From positions 248,001 through 312,000 of the forward strand of contig WFMF01000032.1 in assembly GCA_011033025.1 (NCBI GenBank): a DNA stretch of 64,000 nucleotides. The letters run 5' to 3'. The translations under genes were made by a program, and so were the position numbers. Shown one piece after another: positions 57,631 through 64,000 of this stretch; within the stretch, counting starts at the first letter, position 1, and each line of letters starts with the position of its first letter. This DNA comes from Beroe forskalii (Eukaryota; Ctenophora; Nuda; Beroida; Beroidae). Under the pieces are notes generated by a model. The model was not told where the DNA came from. It did no database searches and saw only the letters and a list, made by a program, of their open reading frames with translations.

Positions 57631-60600
57631 CTAACTATTGGCTGAGATATCCTCACTACTCTCTGACACTCCCTTACTCTTCCCCCCACTCCCACTACTC
57701 CCATTGTCCCTATTCTCTGATCCCTGTAGTAGAGGTGACCCCTCCTCCCCCCTCATATTACACATGTTTCTGAGTCCCCCTACACCTAACATGTCCTCCT
57801 CACTGTCTGGCAGAGCTCTGCCTTTAGTCTCTTCTAGCAGGAAGCTAATCACTACCAGATACGTTACTACCACTATCTCAACTATCAGGATAACTTGGTT
57901 TAGGTGCTCCACTTCCTTGTAGAATGACTTGACAGCGCTCAGTATGCCGCCTAATGCTGCTCCTGACACTACCAGACCTACTGCTCTAGCGCGCAGGGGA
58001 GTGATGAAGGCTTCCAATGAGTAGAGAGATGTCAGGAATATCAAACCAGGGGATGACATCCTGAGGGGAGGAAGGTGTTACCATGGTGACCTTAGTTTCT
58101 TACTATAGCAACCATAATGTTGATACATCATAACTACAATAATAATACCATAGCTACCATCAAATTACTGAAGCGACCATGATAGCCACCAAAATTTAAC
58201 CATTCTTACCGTATAAAATAGGAGCTTGACTCCTGGAAAGCCCAGTTGGAACTACACAGGGATGTGATGAGACTCGCCAACAGAACTATTACCTGAAAGT
58301 TACAGGGCGTTAAGAATAACGGCCAGTGTCACAGTGTCCCATGTGTACTGGAGTGTGTTGAATTGACAGTGAACGAGGTATTTCAATGTGGGTACCCACA
58401 ACTCTACATGGGTTTTGTTGAAAGAAATGCTTACAAACTTAATAACTTTGCGAAGGAATCACACTGAACCTTACCCCTAGAGTGGTGGTAGGTTTGCGGC
58501 CCAGTAAGCAGCAGGAGAGAGAAGCTAGCACCACTCCAATTAGAAACACCAACCCACTGAGCGCCAGATCTACTGACCGAGCCGTCTCAGCGTCAGTGAA
58601 ACCTATGTACTTGTACCTGAGGCAGAATTGTGTTGTATTGGTCGGTATTTTCTAGTGGTGGAACAATGGTGTGCAACACAGCTTGTAACGTTTTGTAATG
58701 AGGATTGAGGGGGGAGTGTGATGTGTTGGTCTCTATTCTCTATTAGCGATTCGATGGCGTGAAAAACAGTTTTTTAAGGTTTTGAAACGTTGAGATCGTA
58801 TCTAACTATGTTTTTATTGAATAAAGATCAATGAAATGTTCTGATTGGTTGCCAACCTCTCACTGTTGATGAAGGAGTCTATGGTGGTTTGCGTGTAGTC
58901 GTCCAACAAGTAGAAACTCACTATACTGAGCTGCAGTAGGATCAGAATAGTCCACCTTGACAAGGAAAGCAATTAAAATTATTTAAAGTGCTGCCAGGGG
59001 ATTTTTGGAATTAGGGAGTTCTTTTCCCTATGACACATTAGAAAGTTTGAATGAAACTGGAGAGTTGTAGTATTGTATGGCAATGTTCGTTAACCAGCAA
59101 TGAAATCTCACTTGATTTCTTGATGATGAAGAGGTCTCTGAGCCTATACTCGTCGTCCACTGGTTTTGGAATGTCGTCGTAAGACGGCAGCTCTACCTCG
59201 TTCATATACGCTATCTTGTGTAGAATGTATACCGCTTCGTCTTTCTGCGATGCCATTGTTAACAATGAAGAGATATGGCAGTTTGAAGGTATACCACTAT
59301 CAGGGCCAGAAATTTGTAAGTTGATGTCGCCAAATCTCCTAGGTTTGAGGCTATGAATTCTATATGAGTGAATCAGCTCAGTTTTGAGTCAATTCACAGA
59401 TATGCGGCCCATTGTTCTATGTACTTATTCAGTGAATGAAGCCTAATGACAGTAGGTTTATTTTTAGTACAAATGTAAAATGTGAGTATGAGTTTTGTGG
59501 ATCGTAGTTGTCGGCCTGAAGGAAATAAAGTGAGAAGTGATGTCAGAGTAGAATTTTGTCATCGTAGACCGGTGCCAGCATCAACTGGTGTCAGCGTAAA
59601 CTGGTGCCAGCGTCAACTGGTGCCAGTGTCAACTGGTGCCAGCGTCAACTGGTGTCAGCGTACACTGGTGTCAGCGTACACTGGTGTCAGCGTAGAATAG
59701 TGTCAGCGTTGGCAGGTGTCAGCGTTGACAGGTGTCAGCGTAAACTGGTGTCAGCGTACACTGGTGTCTGAGTGAACTGGTGTCAGCGTAAACTGGTGTC
59801 GGCGTACACTGGTGTCAGCGTACACTGGTGTCAGCGTACACTTGTGTCAGCGTACACTGGTGTCTGAGTAAACTGGTGTCAGCGTAAACTGGTGTCATAT
59901 AAAAATGATATTATTGCTACACCACATACCCTCCTCTTGACGAGTAGCCATCTCAGAGACTCCTGAATCCCGAAGATGTAGACAGTCCACAGCACGAATA
60001 TGATGATCACGATGCAAGCCAGGATGTCAATGTAGCGAGTAAAGAAGTAGTTTAGAAGTCCCAGTAGCATTATTCCTGTTGAGAAAAGTATAATTATTCA
60101 CAAAACTCACATCCGCTGTAATTCTGGAAAATCAATTGCTGCTGTTGCCTGATTCGCTTTTATTTCGAATTGAAGAAGGCTTGCTTTGCATCTGTATCCC
60201 CCTTTCCACTCCTCCAATTAGAATCCCCCCGCATTACTCACCCACTGCGAAGGAGCACCAGATAGCGGCTAGGAAAGTGTGTCTATACTCCACCTTCAGA
60301 CCCTCCACTATCAGGATCTTACACACTACGAAGTATCCGACACAGATACCCGTGAAGAACCTGAACAAGAATCAGAGGAATAACAGTTAGAGGGATGGGA
60401 AATCAAGCTGAATCGTGTAGTTGCAGAATTCCTTTGAAATAACTGACAGAAACTCTAGAAGAACCTACCTCATAGTGCAGTAGCCAGGGTAGGCGCCCAT
60501 TGCAATGAGGGAAGCTACAAACACCCCTTCCATGAGAAGGAAGGAAAGAAGAGCCACTTTCCTCCCCAAGTAGTCTGACACTAGTCCAATCAGGAGGCAG

Positions 60601-61389
60601 GATATCAGCATCCCGGAGTAGAAGAGCAGAGGGGGCAGACGTCGCTGTCTGAGGGGTAAATGGGGTGGTGTAAGCATTGCAATTGGAGGTGTCAAGGACT
60701 ACATTCTTGCTTTAGAATTTGTGAATTCGTATATTGATCACTTACAAACTTACAAATTAGTTGAACTTCCCTTTCAAAACAGAAAAGTTATTGCCAGCTA
60801 ACTTTGGTTAAAAACTGTTGAAAATGTTATCCCCTACTCACAAGACAGAAGCGCAGAGAATGTCATACTGGCTAATAACAGTTCCCTGAGGGTACAGGTA
60901 CTCCCATTCTGTGTCATTTAACTTGCACATGTCATCCGGTATACCGTAGTAAGTGTTACATGTCCCACTCTCATCGATAGTGCAGATCTGAAACATTGGA
61001 AATTACACATGTCATCGATAGTGCAGATCTGAAATGGGAAGTGTCGTGGTCTTCGGAAATTTGACATGTTCTCAATCGGTTCACTTTGATTAGCCTAGAA
61101 TAGAATCTACGAATATTCAGCCAAAGCGTAAATTACCGACATACCGGTGGTTCCTCTATGGTGACTAGCTCCAGGAAAATAACCATTGCAGTGGGAATGG
61201 CTGCCAGGGATAGCTGGGACAGCATGAGGGCCTCGTTAGTCCCAAAGGCATAACCACTCCTCTCTATCACATCATCCATGGAATTCTCAGGAGTGAGTTG
61301 TTTCCAGTCAGGGAGTGGTTTTAGAGAGCCTCTTCTTCCGAGGTGGAACCCATAGGGTTCTTGTTTGGTGTTGGAGAGAGTGACAGAGC
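57631..61389 (-). CDS. SLC22-like organic ion transporter (major facilitator superfamily)
   Basis: Exons in transcript order: 61389-61145, 60987-60842, 60648-60469, 60360-60242, 60075-59930, 59244-59112, 58955-58857, 58616-58475, 58292-58210, 58060-57631. From the ATG at 61279 this gives about 537 residues, the usual SLC22 length. Features: TM1 (LSLAAIPTAMVIFLEL) followed by a Cys-containing ectodomain with WEYLYPQGTVISQYDILC; after TM2 the MFS loop VSDYLGRKVALL; GIQESLRWLLVKRR after TM6, then DEAVYILHKIAYMNEVELP; LGRKPTTT between TM8 and TM9; final LLEETKGRALPDSEEDM, the SLC22 C-terminal signature, and a Ser/Gly-rich tail. One junction (59112 to 58955) is off by one base with canonical splice sites: a sequence error, a micro-exon or early decay. 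The 5' exon start is uncertain because of a local tandem duplication. Substrate cannot be inferred. Confidence 0.9.
59570..59898. repeat. 16-bp minisatellite, locus 4 (inverse orientation)
   Basis: About 20 copies of AACTGGTGTCAGCGTA in the intron between transporter exons 5 and 6. The unit is the inverse of the CTGACACCAGTT core of the arrays at 22441, 33337 and 50260, relative to the plus strand. Relative to the minus-strand gene it therefore lies in the same sense as the others do to theirs. Confidence 0.9.
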
Positions 61390-61470
61390 CTGAGGGAGTT
61401 TAGTGTTGGAGAGGTGGAACCCATAGGGTTCTTGTTTGGTGTTGGAGAGGGTGACAGAGCCTGAGGTGAT
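61330..61470 (-). repeat. 71-bp tandem duplication across the transporter's first coding exon border
   Basis: On the minus strand CCTCAGGCTCTGTCAC ... TCTCCAACACCAAACAAG ... CCCTATGGGTTCCACCTC occurs twice with a 71-bp period. Both copies contain a usable acceptor (CCTCAG). Because 71 is not divisible by three, only the downstream acceptor (61390-61391) keeps the known frame open. Confidence 0.8.
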
Positions 61471-62200
61471 GGGGGTGTCTGTTAGTTTAGTATTTGAAAC
61501 AGTGCTGGGGTCAGGGATATGAGATCAGAAGAGGTCTAAAGATGTAGCAAATGAAAAAGGAACAAGTGACTCAATCAAGCTCATAATTGACTCTGGTTTC
61601 CAACTGATATGACTTACCACGTGGACTCATCCCCAAAACAAAGCAAAACTTAAAACAAGACTAAAGCACGCTCTAAAACTACCTCAATATACTTCAATAC
61701 ATTCATTGAGGTATTGAATTAACGAGATGAAAGGAAATCAGCTACAATATCAGTGTAACCTTGGATACAAGCTGTGTAACCGTGGCAACTAAAGTGTAAC
61801 GGTGGCAACAAACAATGTAGCTGTTATTGAAGCATATTCCACATGGAAGAGTGGAGAACAAAGAAGGTGTGTAGAAGGGCGGGATGGAATTAAATTCTTA
61901 CCTTTTTTCAAGCTTTATTGAGAGAATTCTTCTTCTGAACACGCCTATCTGAAGTAACTCACTTAGCCACAATAGTAGTTAATTCACAATAATGTAATGC
62001 TCCCAGGTGCTAATCTAATGTTTCTAATAGTTAATGTAATTCACAGTTCTAGAATACCTAACAGCCTCAAGTTTTATCTGAAGCAATAATTGTGCTTTAT
62101 CTGTGAAAGCAATATAACATGTGCTTTATGGGTAGAGCAGTGAGTGTTGAGGAATGCCTCGCCCTCCTGCTTTAAACGTGCGGCTGATATCTTAATGTGC
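61471..62200. other. Gap upstream of the transporter
   Basis: No exon recognised. A 5' UTR or N-terminal exon of the minus-strand transporter is expected here or beyond. 61765-61815 has short GTGTAACNGTGGCAAC repeats. Confidence 0.4.
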
Positions 62201-62204
62201 TGCT

Positions 62205-62880
62205 AAACGTGAGGATAGATCCCACTAGAGCAAGTGAGGATAGATCCCACTAGAGCAAGTGAGGATAGATCCCACTAGAGCAAGTGAGGATAGATCCCAC
62301 TACAGCAAGTGAGGATAGATCCCACAAGAGCGAGAATAGGATGGATCCCACTAGAGCAAGTGAGGATAGATCCCACATTAGGTATTAAAGTGAGGATAGA
62401 TCCACTAGAGCAAGTGAGGATAGATCCACTAGAGCAAGTGAGGATAGATCCTACTAGAGCAAGTGAGGATAGATCCCACTAGAGCAAGTGAGGATAGATC
62501 CCACTAGAGCAAGTGAGGATAGATCCCACTAGAGCAAGTGAGGATAGATCCCACTAGAGCGAGTGAGGATAGATCCCACTAGAGCAAGTGAGGATAGATC
62601 CCACTAGAGCAAGTGAGGATAGATCCCACTAGAGCAAGTGAGGATAGATCCCACTAGAGCAAGTGAGGATAGATCCCACTAGAGCGAGTGAGGATAGAGC
62701 AAGTGAGGATAGATCCCACTAGAGCAAGTGAGGATAGATCCCACTAGAGCAAGTGAGGATAGATCCCACTAGAGCAAGTGAGGATAGATCCCAGTAGAGC
62801 AAGTGAGGATTGATCCCACTAGAGCAAGTGAGGATAGATCCCACTAGAGCAAGTGAGGATAGATCCCACTAGAGCGAGAA
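62205..62880. repeat. 25-bp minisatellite (about 27 copies)
   Basis: Unit GTGAGGATAGATCCCACTAG plus AGCAA. Homogeneous except for a few units lacking one C or carrying GAGCGAG, and one interrupted copy near 62330-62400 (GAGCGAGAATAGGATGG; the same GAGCGAGAATAGGA closes the array at 62873). Confidence 0.95.
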
Positions 62881-64000
62881 TAGGAATGCAAAACGTCGAC
62901 AAGAAACCAACAAGCAAACGTTATGGAGAGATTTTAGAGTTAGGAGGACCGTGCAAAAGTGTTTAAAGGCCGCTTTGTCGAAAAGTGTCAAGAATTTCAT
63001 GAGCTCATTGCCTTTTACAACTTCTGATGTGGTTGATTTAATGGAATTTTAATTGCTTCGAACCAAACTACCGCATTTATGAAAATATGAAAAAAGGCAT
63101 TGAATTTATGAAAAAAGACATTAAATTTTTGAATGTTTACTTAATAAACAGACGAAGGTAGAAGATCTGTTTAAATTTACAGCGCGTACTAAAAACTAAT
63201 GATCATTTTCTATGTCTAGAGAGACAGTGACGTCATTCACCATATATGGGTGAGATAAACGCTAACATTACCAAATATGGTCATACAGCTTCAAATAGTA
63301 GTAGAGTATTTATAGAAATGCTAGATGTAGGGCTGGTTTTCTGTGTGGAATGAAGGCCCCTGGTATCACCTCCTGATAAGAATTAAGAGGGTTTGAACAT
63401 CACAAATTAATGAGAATATATCAGAGACCACAAGGCAAATCCTTAAAACTGTTGATTCAGCTCTGTGAATGCCATTGTCTCAGTAGCAATTATAACGAAT
63501 TGTAAGTTGTTACGCATCACTGAACCATAGCTAACTATTTGTATAACGTATAACCGTGTAGAGCTCAGTAACCTTATTTAAACTTTATAATCACCCCAGT
63601 AACAAAGTTAAGAAAGTATAGAGCTAAACGATAGCTCTATAGCTAACTATGGTATAGTTGTGTAGTGCAAAGTAACCGTATAGTAAGTATATAGCCAGTT
63701 CAGGGTACATTAGAGAAAAGTTGTTAATGAGGGTTCAACAGAAGTTGCAATTAGATACATTGTACAAGTTAAATGTGCGACTTCAGCCTGTTTTAAAGAG
63801 GGTTAGATTTAATGGTTCAGGTGATCATATTGGGGCAACAATAAAATAATCAGGTCACTCCACTTCATGAATTTATAGTATTAGGATGAGCGAAGGCCTC
63901 GAAAACGAACAAAGAAAGCAAAGAATATACGAATATTAGCAAAACAAACCTCCAGAAACACCTGAGTCTTTAACACAAAAGATGTGTGTACGCCAATCTC
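62881..64000. other. Gap without recognised gene
   Basis: AT-rich right edge. Contains scattered TATAGCTAACTAT/GTATAACGTATAACCG-type short words at 63530-63690. No exon, tRNA or transposon end was supported. Confidence 0.4.

Overview
This is animal nuclear DNA, probably from an aquatic invertebrate. Support for that: split genes with GT-AG introns, a metazoan gene set (sirtuin, LDL-receptor family, the centriole protein SPICE1, an SLC22-type transporter, C5orf22/UPF0489), three eukaryotic tRNA-Ala genes inside an intron, and a heavy load of DNA transposons, MITEs and minisatellites. The phylum cannot be settled from this window. Overall composition is AT-rich, with sharp CpG/GC islands that coincide with repeats.

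Layout. 1-1095 (-): C-terminal-truncated (window edge) SIRT3-like deacylase. 1.1-18 kb: gene-poor and repeat-rich. It holds a 5'-truncated LINE abutting a 48-bp minisatellite, a PIF/Harbinger-like MITE, a TA-flanked MITE, a long palindrome, GC-rich repeat blocks and a 2.3-kb foldback element whose arms are built of tandem units. 18.06-29.36 kb (+): an LDLR/VLDLR-type receptor in about 21 exons (LDLa repeats, two EGF modules, YWTD propeller, EGF, TM, short tail); its signal-peptide exon was not found. 29.4-43.8 kb: another repeat province, with a small two-exon 3' gene end (-), a long 16-bp minisatellite, a 2.9-kb 40-bp satellite and a 4,476-bp DNA element with ~670-bp terminal inverted repeats and an 8-bp target duplication. 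That element carries a zinc/HTH-like protein and an array of palindromes. 44.55-45.89 kb (+): C5orf22/UPF0489 homologue. 46.24-56.87 kb (+): SPICE1 homologue, 14 exons, all phase-consistent, with the three tRNA-Ala(AGC) genes antisense in intron 4. 57.63-61.39 kb (-): SLC22-like transporter, convergent with SPICE1; both have their own poly(A) signals in the 0.75-kb gap. 61.4-64 kb: a 25-bp minisatellite and otherwise nothing recognised.

The host genes are unrelated housekeeping/receptor functions and do not form a pathway. The most unusual material is mobile or repetitive: the long-TIR element with its palindrome array (39246-43721), the foldback element (15537-17870), one 16-bp minisatellite unit that recurs at four loci on both strands, and several direct duplications that sit exactly at splice junctions. 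Exon boundaries were read by eye from splice consensus, frame continuity and phase. Family names come from remembered motif patterns, with no database search.
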